Positions 7,968 to 15,749 of a DNA stretch of 45,610 bases are shown in pieces. The notes below the pieces were generated by a model. That model saw nothing but the letters and a program-made list of their open reading frames with translations. It was not told the DNA's origin and made no database searches. The translations under genes and the position numbers were made by a program. Source of the DNA: Lachnospiraceae bacterium UBA3866 (GTDB lineage Bacteria; Bacillota; Clostridia; Lachnospirales; Lachnospiraceae); NCBI GenBank assembly GCA_002392345.1, contig DGGU01000008.1, positions 1 to 45,610 on the forward strand, read 5' to 3'. Positions within the stretch are counted from its first letter, which is position 1; every line of letters starts with the position of its first letter.

Positions 7968-8393
7968 CTATTCCTCAACTGTGACGCCCATAGAACGACA
8001 AGTTCCGGCAATCATAGACATAGCAGCTTCGATAGATGCAGCATTCAAGTCTTTCATCTTAGTTTCAGCAATCTTCTGAAGATCTGCTTTTTTAATTGTA
8101 GCAACTTTAGTCTTATTAGGAACGCCTGAACCTGATTTAATCTTACAAGCTTTCTTAATGAGAACAGCTGCTGGTGGAGTCTTTGTGATAAAAGTAAAAC
8201 TCTTATCAGCAAATACAGTGATGACAACAGGGATTATAACATCTCCCTCATTGGCAGTACGAGCATTAAACTCTTTAGTAAATGCAACTATGTTGACACC
8301 ATGTTGACCAAGTGCTGGTCCGACTGGTGGTGCTGGTGTTGCTTTACCAGCTGGAATTTGAAGTTTGATATAACCTTCAATTTTCTTTGCCAT
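7968..8393 (-). CDS. rplK: 50S ribosomal protein L11
   Basis: Binds the GTPase-associated region of 23S rRNA, and in many bacteria is needed for RelA/Rel activation. At 141 residues it matches the family exactly. The N-terminal proline-rich TPAPPVGPALGQHGVNI and C-terminal AGTCRSMGVTVEE are diagnostic. The ATG at 8393 has AAAGGAGG 4 nt upstream and yields the standard MAKKIEGY start; a longer frame to 8432 would add 13 non-homologous residues. The Shine-Dalgarno abuts a hairpin resembling the L1-binding site. The rplA gene follows after 10 bp. Confidence 0.98.
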   Translation of the reverse strand: MAKKIEGYIKLQIPAGKATPAPPVGPALGQHGVNIVAFTKEFNARTANEGDVIIPVVITVFADKSFTFITKTPPAAVLIKKACKIKSGSGVPNKTKVATIKKADLQKIAETKMKDLNAASIEAAMSMIAGTCRSMGVTVEE

Positions 8394-8397
8394 AATA

Positions 8398-8433
8398 CCT
8401 CCTTTGGTTATGCGGCTTATTAAGCCTCCCAAA
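8398..8433 (-). promoter_or_regulatory. Putative L1-binding autoregulatory mRNA site upstream of rplK
   Basis: On the minus strand the nusG-rplK spacer folds as TTTGG (8433-8429), internal loop GA, GGCTT-AAT-AAGCC (8426-8414), internal loop GCATAA, CCAAA (8407-8403), directly followed by the rplK Shine-Dalgarno GGAGG (8402-8398). Two short stems separated by a small 5' and a larger 3' internal loop is the known arrangement of L1 sites on 23S rRNA and L11-L1 leader mRNAs. L1 bound here would cover the ribosome-binding site. The fold is read from the sequence; L1 binding is inferred. Confidence 0.6.
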
Positions 8434-8442
8434 TTTTATATT

Positions 8443-8976
8443 TTATATCTTTTTGATATCGTAATAACTTATCTCTAACCTTCTCTCGCCACCCATAAAG
8501 TCGACGCCTACAGTAACATTCTTCTTAACAAGATTAGTTGCGAGAACTTTAGCTATAGAATCTTTGAATGCGCCACTAGTGATAACAACTGTATCGCCTA
8601 CATTAACTTCTATAACTATCTCTTTAGTAGACTTTCCTTGAAGTGCTTCAAGTTCTTCTTTAGATATAGGAACTGGTTTTGAATCAGGTCCAACGAATCC
8701 AGTAACACCACGAGTATTACGAACTACATACCAAGTGTCATCAGTCATAATCATATTGACTAGAACATAACCAGGGAAAAGTTTCTTTTCATACTTTCTT
8801 TCTTTTCCATTTTTAAGTTCAGTTACAAGTTGAGTAGGAATACGCACTTCAAATATAAGTTCTTCCATACCTCGATTCTTGATTGATTGCTCTATATCTA
8901 ATTTAACTTTGTTTTCATATCCAGAGTAAGTATGTGCAACATACCATTCTGGCTTGCCAGATCTTTCCTCAGCCAC
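8443..8976 (-). CDS. nusG: Transcription termination/antitermination factor NusG
   Basis: Binds RNA polymerase and modulates pausing, termination and transcription-translation coupling. It has 177 residues. The NGN domain begins PEWYVAHTYSGYENKV and contains RKYEKKLFPGYVLVNM, and a C-terminal KOW domain contains GDTVVITSGAFKDSIAKV. The start codon is GTG at 8976, supported by AGGAG 8 nt upstream. It follows secE by 11 bp, the near-universal secE-nusG-rplK-rplA order. Confidence 0.98.
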   Translation of the reverse strand: MAEERSGKPEWYVAHTYSGYENKVKLDIEQSIKNRGMEELIFEVRIPTQLVTELKNGKERKYEKKLFPGYVLVNMIMTDDTWYVVRNTRGVTGFVGPDSKPVPISKEELEALQGKSTKEIVIEVNVGDTVVITSGAFKDSIAKVLATNLVKKNVTVGVDFMGGERRLEISYYDIKKI

Positions 8977-8987
8977 GTCAAATTCTC

Positions 8988-9200
8988 CTATCTATTAAAT
9001 AAAAAACCAAACCCTGCACCGATAACAGAATCAAGTAAAAATATAATCAAGCCTAAAATTATAGAACATACAAGTACTGTAACAGAATCTTTGATAATCT
9101 GCTCGTTAGATGGAAATATTATCTTCATCCATTCAGACTTAAGGCCTTTCCAAACTCTCACAAAAAAAGATTCGTTATTATTAGTTTTTACATCACTCAT
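8988..9200 (-). CDS. secE: Preprotein translocase subunit SecE
   Basis: Small membrane subunit of the SecYEG channel. The 70 residues contain the conserved amphipathic VRVWKGLKSEWMKIIFPS segment followed by a single transmembrane helix (about residues 40-62), as in Gram-positive SecE. AAGGAG lies 8 nt before the ATG. The start codon overlaps the rpmG stop by 1 bp (TAATG). Confidence 0.96.
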   Translation of the reverse strand: MSDVKTNNNESFFVRVWKGLKSEWMKIIFPSNEQIIKDSVTVLVCSIILGLIIFLLDSVIGAGFGFLFNR

Positions 9201-9349
9201 TACTTAGTCTCCTTATGTTTTGTATGCTTTTTGCAAAATCTACAATACTTACTTGTCTCGATACGGTCTGGGTGTTTCTTTTTGTCCTTTGTTGTATCGT
9301 AATTTCTTTGTTTGCACTCTGTGCATTCAAGAGTAATCTTTGTACGCAT
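9200..9349 (-). CDS. rpmG: 50S ribosomal protein L33
   Basis: A 49-residue protein beginning MRTKITLECTECKQRNY, with zinc-binding pairs C9-x-x-C12 and C36-x-x-C39. It is therefore the zinc-containing C+ form of L33. AAGGAG lies 9 nt upstream. It is the first gene of the rpmG-secE-nusG-rplK-rplA unit. A consensus promoter lies about 60 bp upstream, with a small hairpin plus T-run in between. Confidence 0.97.
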   Translation of the reverse strand: MRTKITLECTECKQRNYDTTKDKKKHPDRIETSKYCRFCKKHTKHKETK

Positions 9350-9378
9350 ATAAAATATCTCCTTATAAAAACACGACT

Positions 9379-9397
9379 AAAAAATGGGCTTTCGCCC
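9379..9397 (-). terminator. Terminator-like hairpin in the rpmG leader
   Basis: On the minus strand GGGC-GAAA-GCCC (9397-9386) is followed by A and T6 (9384-9379). It starts roughly 6 nt downstream of the expected transcription start and 30 bp before rpmG. The 4-bp GC stem with a GNRA-type loop is short for a full terminator, so it may be a weak attenuator or a 5'-end stabilising hairpin. Confidence 0.5.
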
Positions 9398-9409
9398 GAA
9401 ACTCATATT

Positions 9410-9438
9410 ATAATACACCAAAATCTAATCACTGTCAA
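9410..9438 (-). promoter_or_regulatory. SigA-type promoter for rpmG-secE-nusG-rplK-rplA
   Basis: On the minus strand a perfect TTGACA (9438-9433), a 17-bp spacer and TATTAT (9415-9410). This is one of the best promoter matches in the window and fits a ribosomal-protein operon. Confidence 0.85.
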
Positions 9439-9470
9439 GTGAAAAATCCTTATATATTGTCGTTTTTTTT

Positions 9471-9497
9471 AAAAAAAAGCGGCCAAAAGGCCGCTTT
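9471..9497 (-). terminator. Intrinsic terminator after the aldolase gene
   Basis: On the minus strand GCGGCC-TTTT-GGCCGC (9494-9479) is followed by T8 (9478-9471). It ends the unit coming from potA and lies 33 bp upstream of the rpmG promoter. Confidence 0.92.
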
Positions 9498-9500
9498 AGA

Positions 9501-10310
9501 TTATTTCATTGAGACGATATCCATCGCTTCGTCTATGTCTTTCTTTATAGCATTGACCATGATCTTAGTCATGGCAGCAAATGAATAGTCTGGTGTTGAT
9601 GTTATATATTCTCTTACTTCATTTATACCGGCTCTTGAGAAATAATTGATCTTTCTCACTCCGCACTCTATAGCCTTTCTTAAGTCTGATTTTGAAAGGT
9701 TAGATGCACCATGAAGTACCAATGGAAGGTTGGTTTTTTCTGATATTTCTTTCAATAAGTTGAAATCAAGTTCTGAATGTTCAGTCATGCTGTGAGTATT
9801 GCCTACAGAAGGCGCTAAAGCGTCTATATCTACTTCTTTGATGTATTTCACAAGTTCATCAACATTAGTTATAACTGATTTCTCTCCATTATGTCCGCCA
9901 ACTAGTCCAAAACTTGCTTCGATATTAGCATCAGCGGATTTTGCAAGCGATACAATTTCTTTTCCTTTTTTTACATTCTCTTCAAATGGAAGTCCAGCAC
10001 CATCATACATAACTGCTGTAAAGCCCATCTTCAATCCTTGCTTTATATAATCAGTATCTTTACAGTGATCAAGCATAGGGCATATATCAACTCTAGCTTT
10101 TTTTGAAAGTTCCACAATAACAGGTCCCATATTCTTTAGAGGAACATCTTCTTCAAAAGTAGCAGAATGCTTAATTATGACTGGCTCCCCTCTTTTCTCT
10201 GCAACCTCTATTATAGCAGTTAAGATCTCAAAGTTGGTTGCTGTAAATGCACAAACTCCACGGTTTTTTCTTGTAGCTTCTTTGAGTATTGGATTTAATT
10301 TTTGAATCAT
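9501..10310 (-). CDS. Divergent class II (ketose-bisphosphate) aldolase
   Basis: A 269-residue TIM-barrel protein of the class II, zinc-dependent aldolase family. The expected zinc ligands H82 (in MLDH), H173 and H200 (in LVLHGAS) and the catalytic D81 are present. Other hallmarks differ: EAELG reads EASFG (131-135), GTSHG reads GNTHS (170-174), and the phosphate-loop NVNTD reads NYFSR (222-226). The substrate may therefore not be fructose-1,6-bisphosphate; tagatose- or another ketose-phosphate is possible. GGAAGGAG is well placed before the ATG. It follows the HIT gene by 30 bp and a strong terminator follows it. Confidence 0.8.
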   Translation of the reverse strand: MIQKLNPILKEATRKNRGVCAFTATNFEILTAIIEVAEKRGEPVIIKHSATFEEDVPLKNMGPVIVELSKKARVDICPMLDHCKDTDYIKQGLKMGFTAVMYDGAGLPFEENVKKGKEIVSLAKSADANIEASFGLVGGHNGEKSVITNVDELVKYIKEVDIDALAPSVGNTHSMTEHSELDFNLLKEISEKTNLPLVLHGASNLSKSDLRKAIECGVRKINYFSRAGINEVREYITSTPDYSFAAMTKIMVNAIKKDIDEAMDIVSMK

Positions 10311-10340
10311 AGCAAAACTCCTTCCGAATTATATTTATAT

Positions 10341-10760
10341 TTAGTTTTGTATTAAGTCATGAACTTTTTTAGCTAGCTCATCAGTTACTGATGGATCATT
10401 CTCATGTGGTGTCCAAAGGCCAACTTCATCTATACTGTATCTAGGTATTAGGTGGAGATGCAAATGATCTACAGTCTGTCCAGCTAGTTTTCCATTATTT
10501 TGTACTATATTATAATTATTGAAACCATGAACTTTAATCATTGCAGCGATGATTTTTTTGGCTAACACTAAAATCTTAGATGCTTTATCGTCAGATAGAT
10601 CTATAAGTGTTGCTGCATGTTCTTTTGGGAGTATAAGTACATGTCCTTTTGTAGCAGGTGCTACATCAAGGATCGCCATGAAATCATTATCATCATATAT
10701 AAGTTTTGATGGTATCTCATGGTTTATAATTTTACAAAATATACAATTAGAATCTAACAT
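10341..10760 (-). CDS. HIT-family nucleotide hydrolase
   Basis: A 139-residue histidine-triad protein of the Hint/HinT type, which hydrolyses adenosine phosphoramidates or related nucleotides. The N-terminal CIFCKIINHEIPSKLIY and the triad VDHLHLHLIPRY (near residue 98-109) are clear. Two N-terminal cysteines (C6, C9) may bind zinc, as in some bacterial HIT proteins. GGAGG precedes the ATG. It lies between the 3D-domain and aldolase genes in the same direction. Confidence 0.93.
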   Translation of the reverse strand: MLDSNCIFCKIINHEIPSKLIYDDNDFMAILDVAPATKGHVLILPKEHAATLIDLSDDKASKILVLAKKIIAAMIKVHGFNNYNIVQNNGKLAGQTVDHLHLHLIPRYSIDEVGLWTPHENDPSVTDELAKKVHDLIQN

Positions 10761-10786
10761 ATAATGCCTCCATACATAATTAAGAA

Positions 10787-11407
10787 TCAGTACGATGAAA
10801 CTGATGCATCGGCATTCACTACCTCTGCTATATATACATCACCATGTAATCCACCATAGTGTGTGACTAGACTTGCTAGATCATGAGTTGGTCTATATAT
10901 ATCTATATGATTATTTTTAACTCCTCCGCCTCTATCTTCAACCACATATACCCCATCATAGATTTGTCCATCTTTTCCAACTGCATTTTCAAGTATAATG
11001 ACTGTCCCCATCGGCAACACTTTAGTATCTGCCGATATTGTATGGTTAGCTCTCACAGGCTTTCCGCTTGCAGTGATGCCTGTCCCAGTTCCGCACTTAG
11101 TACAAGCACAATAACCTGAAATAGAAAAGCTACCTTTGCTCTCACCTTTCTTATAATACACCCCATCGTGAAGATACAATTCACTTTTCGTTGCTGGAGT
11201 AATTAGAGTCATATCTAGATTAGTCAATTCAGATATTATAGGTATGACAACATTATCTGAGATAGGTATCGTGGTACTTACTACACCAGGGCCTGTATCA
11301 GCTTTATAGCTATATATTATATTGGTAGCAGGCACCATGCTAATACTTAAAAGACCGAACACAATACATAATATGATGCCTACATATAATTTATTCTTAA
11401 TGTTCAT
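10787..11407 (-). CDS. Exported 3D-domain protein (lytic-transglycosylase-like)
   Basis: 206 residues. One N-terminal hydrophobic segment (about 6-27) serves as signal or anchor. The C-terminal 3D domain (about 95-195) contains SGYCACTKCGTGTG, the VEDRGGG motif and HIDIY, which supply the three aspartates that name the domain. This double-psi barrel relates to MltA-type peptidoglycan lytic enzymes and to B. subtilis YuiC/YocH, so a cell-wall cleavage role is likely. There is no Shine-Dalgarno; a TATAAT ends 8 nt before the ATG, so it may be translated from a leaderless mRNA. Confidence 0.88.
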   Translation of the reverse strand: MNIKNKLYVGIILCIVFGLLSISMVPATNIIYSYKADTGPGVVSTTIPISDNVVIPIISELTNLDMTLITPATKSELYLHDGVYYKKGESKGSFSISGYCACTKCGTGTGITASGKPVRANHTISADTKVLPMGTVIILENAVGKDGQIYDGVYVVEDRGGGVKNNHIDIYRPTHDLASLVTHYGGLHGDVYIAEVVNADASVSSY

Positions 11408-11421
11408 ATATATATATTATA
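11408..11421 (-). promoter_or_regulatory. Candidate -10 element abutting the 11407 start codon
   Basis: TATAAT (11421-11416, minus strand) is followed by 8 nt of alternating AT and then the ATG. At 17 nt upstream the -35 position reads TAGCAA, only a partial match. The low-complexity AT context means the match could be fortuitous. Confidence 0.35.
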
Positions 11422-12003
11422 TCATATAAGATTATTTATTGCTATACCAAAAATCGCACCAAATACAATAAGCGAAATAGCACTTAACCGTTTTTTAGCA
11501 ATATAATCATATAATTTCATAATTACAATTAACAAAATAGATATAATAAGACCTTTAATAAGGTTTTCACCAATACTTTTTGTATTTATGGCAATATATA
11601 ATTCAGTATTATCAATAAATAAACTTATACCAACTGCCATTATAATAGCGACCACACAAGGCCTTATAACAGATAAAGCAAATCTAAACTTACGATTTTG
11701 TAAAACATCTCTAAAATATATTGAGAATAATAGCATTATAACAAATGCTGGTAGTATCTCGGCAAGTGTCGCAATAAGCGCGCCAGGAAGTCCACTTACC
11801 TTGGTTCCAACAAAGGTAGCAAGATTCACTCCGACTGGACCAGGAGTACTTTCAGCTATTGCTACAAAGTCAGCAATACTTTCAGCTGAGATCATATCAA
11901 ATCTCTCAGTCACATCTTTAACAAGCGGTATTGCAGAATATGCACCACCAAAACTAAAAGCCCCAACTATTAAAAAATTTAAAAATAACTTAAGAAATAC
12001 CAT
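11422..12003 (-). CDS. Chromate transporter family protein, second half-size subunit
   Basis: 193 residues with about 5-6 membrane segments. The CHR-domain hallmarks FGGAYSAIPLV and AESTPGPVGVNLATFVG are present. Half-size CHR proteins work in pairs; the partner is encoded immediately upstream with a 14-bp overlap. I prefer the ATG at 12003 (AAGG just before it) to the in-frame GTG at 12018, which has no Shine-Dalgarno. The physiological substrate (chromate, sulfate or another anion) cannot be told from sequence. Confidence 0.88.
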   Translation of the reverse strand: MVFLKLFLNFLIVGAFSFGGAYSAIPLVKDVTERFDMISAESIADFVAIAESTPGPVGVNLATFVGTKVSGLPGALIATLAEILPAFVIMLLFSIYFRDVLQNRKFRFALSVIRPCVVAIIMAVGISLFIDNTELYIAINTKSIGENLIKGLIISILLIVIMKLYDYIAKKRLSAISLIVFGAIFGIAINNLI

Positions 12004-12574
12004 TTGCCTTATCAACACCTATTAATATTAGTATCATACTAAGTATAATTGCAGATAATATGATTGCTACATAACTTATATTCACATTGAATAAATCAAT
12101 GTATAACACTATCAGTACGTAAATGGCAAAAAGAGTCATAGTCAGAAACTTATTATTGCTTGATTTTAATTCATCTCTTATAAGTCTATATGCTGTTCTT
12201 ATTATTATGATTGAAACCGCTATCCTTATGCCGAAGAATGCATCTGATATAATTTTAATATTAAGAAAATCATTTAGATACTTTGCAATTATATATATAA
12301 CGATAATTGAAGGTAATACAACTCCAATTGTAGCTACTACTGCACCAATAAGTTTGTTTTGCTTATATCCAATATAGGTGGCCATGTTAATTGCTATTGG
12401 GCCAGGAGTACTCTCAGCAATTGCAATTATACTAACAAACTCATCATTCGTAACCCATTTTTTCTTGTCGATACACTCTTCTTTCACAATCGAAATCATG
12501 CCATATCCACCTCCAAAAGTGAAAAGGCCAATTTTAAAAAAAGTTTTAAATAGTGTCCACAACATTTTTATCAA
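11990..12574 (-). CDS. Chromate transporter family protein, first half-size subunit
   Basis: 194-residue membrane protein with the CHR-domain motifs FGGGYGMISIV (near 21-31) and AESTPGPIAINMATYIG. Together with the next gene it makes a split ChrA. The start is uncertain. The TTG at 12574 has AGG 8 nt upstream and lies 1 bp after the previous stop codon; the ATG at 12565, three codons in, lacks a spaced Shine-Dalgarno. It sits between a polytopic membrane protein and its paralogous partner, so the pair is probably cotranscribed with the pot unit. Confidence 0.88.
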   Translation of the reverse strand: MIKMLWTLFKTFFKIGLFTFGGGYGMISIVKEECIDKKKWVTNDEFVSIIAIAESTPGPIAINMATYIGYKQNKLIGAVVATIGVVLPSIIVIYIIAKYLNDFLNIKIISDAFFGIRIAVSIIIIRTAYRLIRDELKSSNNKFLTMTLFAIYVLIVLYIDLFNVNISYVAIILSAIILSMILILIGVDKANGIS

Positions 12575-12575
12575 T

Positions 12576-14075
12576 CTATCTACCTATACTACTATTATCA
12601 ACTCTAACATAAGTGTTACTCATGATATCTTCATTAAGTATAATGGAGTTTTCATCAATAAGAATAGGATCTATATCACTAATATCATCTACTAAGTTAA
12701 TCTTATTACCAATATCTTCTTTATCATAGATTTTAAATAGATATTCAGCATAGAAATTAGTCATACCATAATATTTGTTTATAATATATATTCTTTTATT
12801 ATGAAGTGTGTCGTCGACACCGTACACGCCTATTGTATTATCATATATAGAATTAACTCTTTTTGTGTCAACGAAACAATATATTTTGTCAAAATAACTC
12901 CTATATAATAACTCTACAGGCATCCTTGTTACAAAAAATCCTATAAAAACTAGTATCATTATAATCTTAATTGTCTTAGTGTTATAATGTCTACATAAAA
13001 ATGAACACATATATGCAAAATATATAACTGACGCAATGAAACTTGTATATACGAATCTCATCTCTATTCTTATAGTAACGCTTGTAGATGCAATTACTGA
13101 TCCTATGAAAAATAAGAATGCTATGTCAGGATAAAATACTGCTAATTTCCCTCCATTATCATTTTTTAAACTATATTTTATCTTACTTATAATATATACG
13201 ATAACTACAATTAATATAATAGCAATCGATATAAATGTAGCGTATTTTACAGGCAAATTATCTACACTTGCAAAATCAATGCCGAAGAGATGTTCAGGTC
13301 CTATATTTATACCAAAAATTATTGCTATCTGATATAAGAAGTATTTTACGAAAGTTTTAATGCTAAATGTCTCTTCCACTCTCGTACCGCCAGTTCCTGC
13401 AGGTATAACATTTCCTATCGCAGCGAATCTAATAAACGTAATGACTGCTATCTCAATTAAAAATATCAAGAGATAAATAACTCTTTTTCTTTTGGAATTA
13501 ATCTTTCTCGATAATATAACTGATGATATTATGGGGAGTGCTACTGATAAGTATCTTTCATGATCAAAAACAAGTATGAAAAAGAAAATATAGATCAAAA
13601 CCAAATTTCTAGTTGCATTTATATCTTTATATATGCCATCGTCCATTAGTCTTAGGCAAAGATATAACACTATAAGCGAAAGTAGTAGCGCTGTAGTTTC
13701 AAGTGAGCCTATTCCTTGCCCAATCTGATAGTAAGCAAAATGACTTATAAGATATGTTATTGATGTCAAAAATGATATAATATAATCTTTCGAAAAACTT
13801 TTTACAAAATAATATATAAATATCGCAACAATCGCATTATAAATTTTATTAATTATAGTGAATCTTATTGGATTAGTTCCTACTATCATGTATATAATAT
13901 ACTGTATGGTTTCAAAAACAGGGCGATATTTAGTCGATTCATAAAACTTAAAAGCAAAATCAAAAAGTGATGTACCTCGAAACCATGACCAATCATATAG
14001 GTCGTCCATATATAAGGCTTTAATCACTATGCCTCTATTGACATAGAAACATATAAAAGATAGTAAAAAGCTCAC
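12576..14075 (-). CDS. Polytopic membrane protein, possible GT-C glycosyltransferase
   Basis: The 499-residue protein has about 10-12 membrane segments and a soluble C-terminal tail (about 400-499). Near the N-terminus an acidic pair in LYMDDLYDW is followed by STKYRPVF, reminiscent of the first extracytoplasmic loop of GT-C enzymes of the PMT/ArnT type that use lipid-linked sugars. This resemblance is weak and not proof. The start is uncertain: the GTG at 14075 has no Shine-Dalgarno, the frame is open for 15 more codons upstream, and AGGAAGG lies at 14130-14124. The true N-terminus may thus be longer, with a non-ATG start. Confidence 0.6.
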   Translation of the reverse strand: MSFLLSFICFYVNRGIVIKALYMDDLYDWSWFRGTSLFDFAFKFYESTKYRPVFETIQYIIYMIVGTNPIRFTIINKIYNAIVAIFIYYFVKSFSKDYIISFLTSITYLISHFAYYQIGQGIGSLETTALLLSLIVLYLCLRLMDDGIYKDINATRNLVLIYIFFFILVFDHERYLSVALPIISSVILSRKINSKRKRVIYLLIFLIEIAVITFIRFAAIGNVIPAGTGGTRVEETFSIKTFVKYFLYQIAIIFGINIGPEHLFGIDFASVDNLPVKYATFISIAIILIVVIVYIISKIKYSLKNDNGGKLAVFYPDIAFLFFIGSVIASTSVTIRIEMRFVYTSFIASVIYFAYMCSFLCRHYNTKTIKIIMILVFIGFFVTRMPVELLYRSYFDKIYCFVDTKRVNSIYDNTIGVYGVDDTLHNKRIYIINKYYGMTNFYAEYLFKIYDKEDIGNKINLVDDISDIDPILIDENSIILNEDIMSNTYVRVDNSSIGR

Positions 14076-14115
14076 AATTACGAATTCTACAATTTTTCTA
14101 ATAGTCTTGTTCGTA

Positions 14116-14973
14116 CTAGATTACCTTCCTTATCTTAAGTAGATAGTATTCCCATGCGCCAATTGCTATAGCAAAATCTGCATCATCAACGAATGTTACA
14201 TCGCTCTCAGTATACTCTGCTATCTCTTTAATTCGGTTTTTTATAAATTGATCTTTAACCATAGTGCCGATATAGACAACTGGCAAATCTTTATTTAAGG
14301 TCTTAACAAGAAGTGCAATGTTTTCAAGGACAAGATTAGCAACTGCAGATATTAGATCATCAATATTGTGTTTCTTATTGATACCTGCAAAATTAGCAGC
14401 TGTGATGTCCTTCGACATATTTAAAATATCAGTATTACTTATATCTCCTATACATAAATCAACATTTGACCGATTACCATTTGATGCCATCTTTACAAGC
14501 TCATTAAATGTATAAGGAGCATGGTCGTCAGATCTATTATCAATAATTGCATTTGATAAACCTACAAATGTCCCACCACCAAGACCTGTTCCACCAATTC
14601 GAGTGTTTTCATTTAGATCACTATAGACTATAGTGGTACCAGTACCTATTGAGACTATTAGAGCTTTATCAAGTTTTGAAAGTAATAGCCCACCATAGCT
14701 TATAGCATTAAACTCATCAACTTTCACTATATCTATATCATGAATCTTATTTTCAAGATAACTTGCTCCTGTGCCGGTCACTACCACCTTTTCTATATTT
14801 TTAAAATCAATATCATACTTTTTAATTAGCTCATAAAAAAAATCAGCAAAATTAGTATTTTTCACTATAATTTTGCCAATTAAATCTACATTTTCATCTT
14901 TATTAATTTTAGTTACTTTTAATACAAGTGCTTTAATATTAGTACTTCCAATATCAAAAGCTAATACATACAT
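14116..14973 (-). CDS. coaW: Type II pantothenate kinase
   Basis: Phosphorylates pantothenate in the first step of coenzyme A synthesis. 285 residues of the ASKHA fold: N-terminal LAFDIGSTNIKALVL, then SIGTGTTIV, then RIGGTGLGGGTFVGLS, as in Staphylococcus CoaW and eukaryotic PanK. It is unrelated to CoaA and CoaX. Type II enzymes are often insensitive to CoA feedback; this has not been shown here. Its start codon overlaps the end of potC, so it is coupled to the polyamine-transporter operon. A functional reason for that placement is not obvious. Confidence 0.9.
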   Translation of the reverse strand: MYVLAFDIGSTNIKALVLKVTKINKDENVDLIGKIIVKNTNFADFFYELIKKYDIDFKNIEKVVVTGTGASYLENKIHDIDIVKVDEFNAISYGGLLLSKLDKALIVSIGTGTTIVYSDLNENTRIGGTGLGGGTFVGLSNAIIDNRSDDHAPYTFNELVKMASNGNRSNVDLCIGDISNTDILNMSKDITAANFAGINKKHNIDDLISAVANLVLENIALLVKTLNKDLPVVYIGTMVKDQFIKNRIKEIAEYTESDVTFVDDADFAIAIGAWEYYLLKIRKVI

Positions 14974-15749
14974 TATCTTCCCTCATCTTTATTGGTAATT
15001 ATATTAGTTATAATAAGTATGATAAATGCGAGTAAGAACATTGTGCTAGATAAAGCATAGAGTGATGGATTAAGTCCTCTCTTAACCTGAGCATAAACTA
15101 AAGTAGATATAGTGTTGATCCCAGCACCTCTTGTAAAATGAGTTATTATAAAATCATCAAGACTCATTGTGATTGCAAGCATAAAGCCACTTACTATACC
15201 TGGCATAATCTCCGGTAAAACTACTTTAAAAAATGCTTCGCCACTTGTAGCTCCGAGATCTCTTGCCGCTTCATATTCAAGTCTTGATGAACCTTTAAGC
15301 TTTGGCAACACCGATAATATAACATAAGGTATATTGAATGTAATATGTGATATAAGAACTGTAGTAAAAGATAGTGATATCTTAAATGTGATAAAGCAAA
15401 GCATAAGTGAGATACCTGTTGCCACATCAGCATTGAGCATAGGTATATTTGTTATACTCATATATAGATTTCTAGTTCTCTTTGACATATTGCTTATAGC
15501 TACGGCTGCCATAGTCCCAATAAATACCGCTATAAGAGATGAAAGAAGCGCAATAACAACTGTATTTTGAAGAGCAGCTACTATATTTCTATCAGAAAGC
15601 ATCTGCGCATACCACTTTAACGAAAACCCAGTGAAATTAACTCTAGATTTAGATGAATTAAAAGATAAAAGCACCATCACAAGTATTGGCACATAAGTAA
15701 ATAAAAGTACAATCACAAGATAGAAATTTTTAATAAACTTCCTTATCAT
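14973..15749 (-). CDS. potC: Spermidine/putrescine ABC transporter permease PotC
   Basis: 258 residues with six predicted membrane segments and the EAA loop ARDLGATSGEAFFKVVLP, which docks the ATPase. The MSLDDFIITHFTRG segment near residue 190 is characteristic of PotC. It overlaps potB by 4 bp (ATGA). potD, which usually follows and encodes the substrate-binding lipoprotein, is missing; coaW takes its place. Confidence 0.93.
   Translation of the reverse strand: MIRKFIKNFYLVIVLLFTYVPILVMVLLSFNSSKSRVNFTGFSLKWYAQMLSDRNIVAALQNTVVIALLSSLIAVFIGTMAAVAISNMSKRTRNLYMSITNIPMLNADVATGISLMLCFITFKISLSFTTVLISHITFNIPYVILSVLPKLKGSSRLEYEAARDLGATSGEAFFKVVLPEIMPGIVSGFMLAITMSLDDFIITHFTRGAGINTISTLVYAQVKRGLNPSLYALSSTMFLLAFIILIITNIITNKDEGR

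Noticed and set aside
12576..14075. Firm assignment as a PMT/ArnT glycosyltransferase
   Set aside because: Only an acidic pair and general topology support it; no diagnostic motif is certain.
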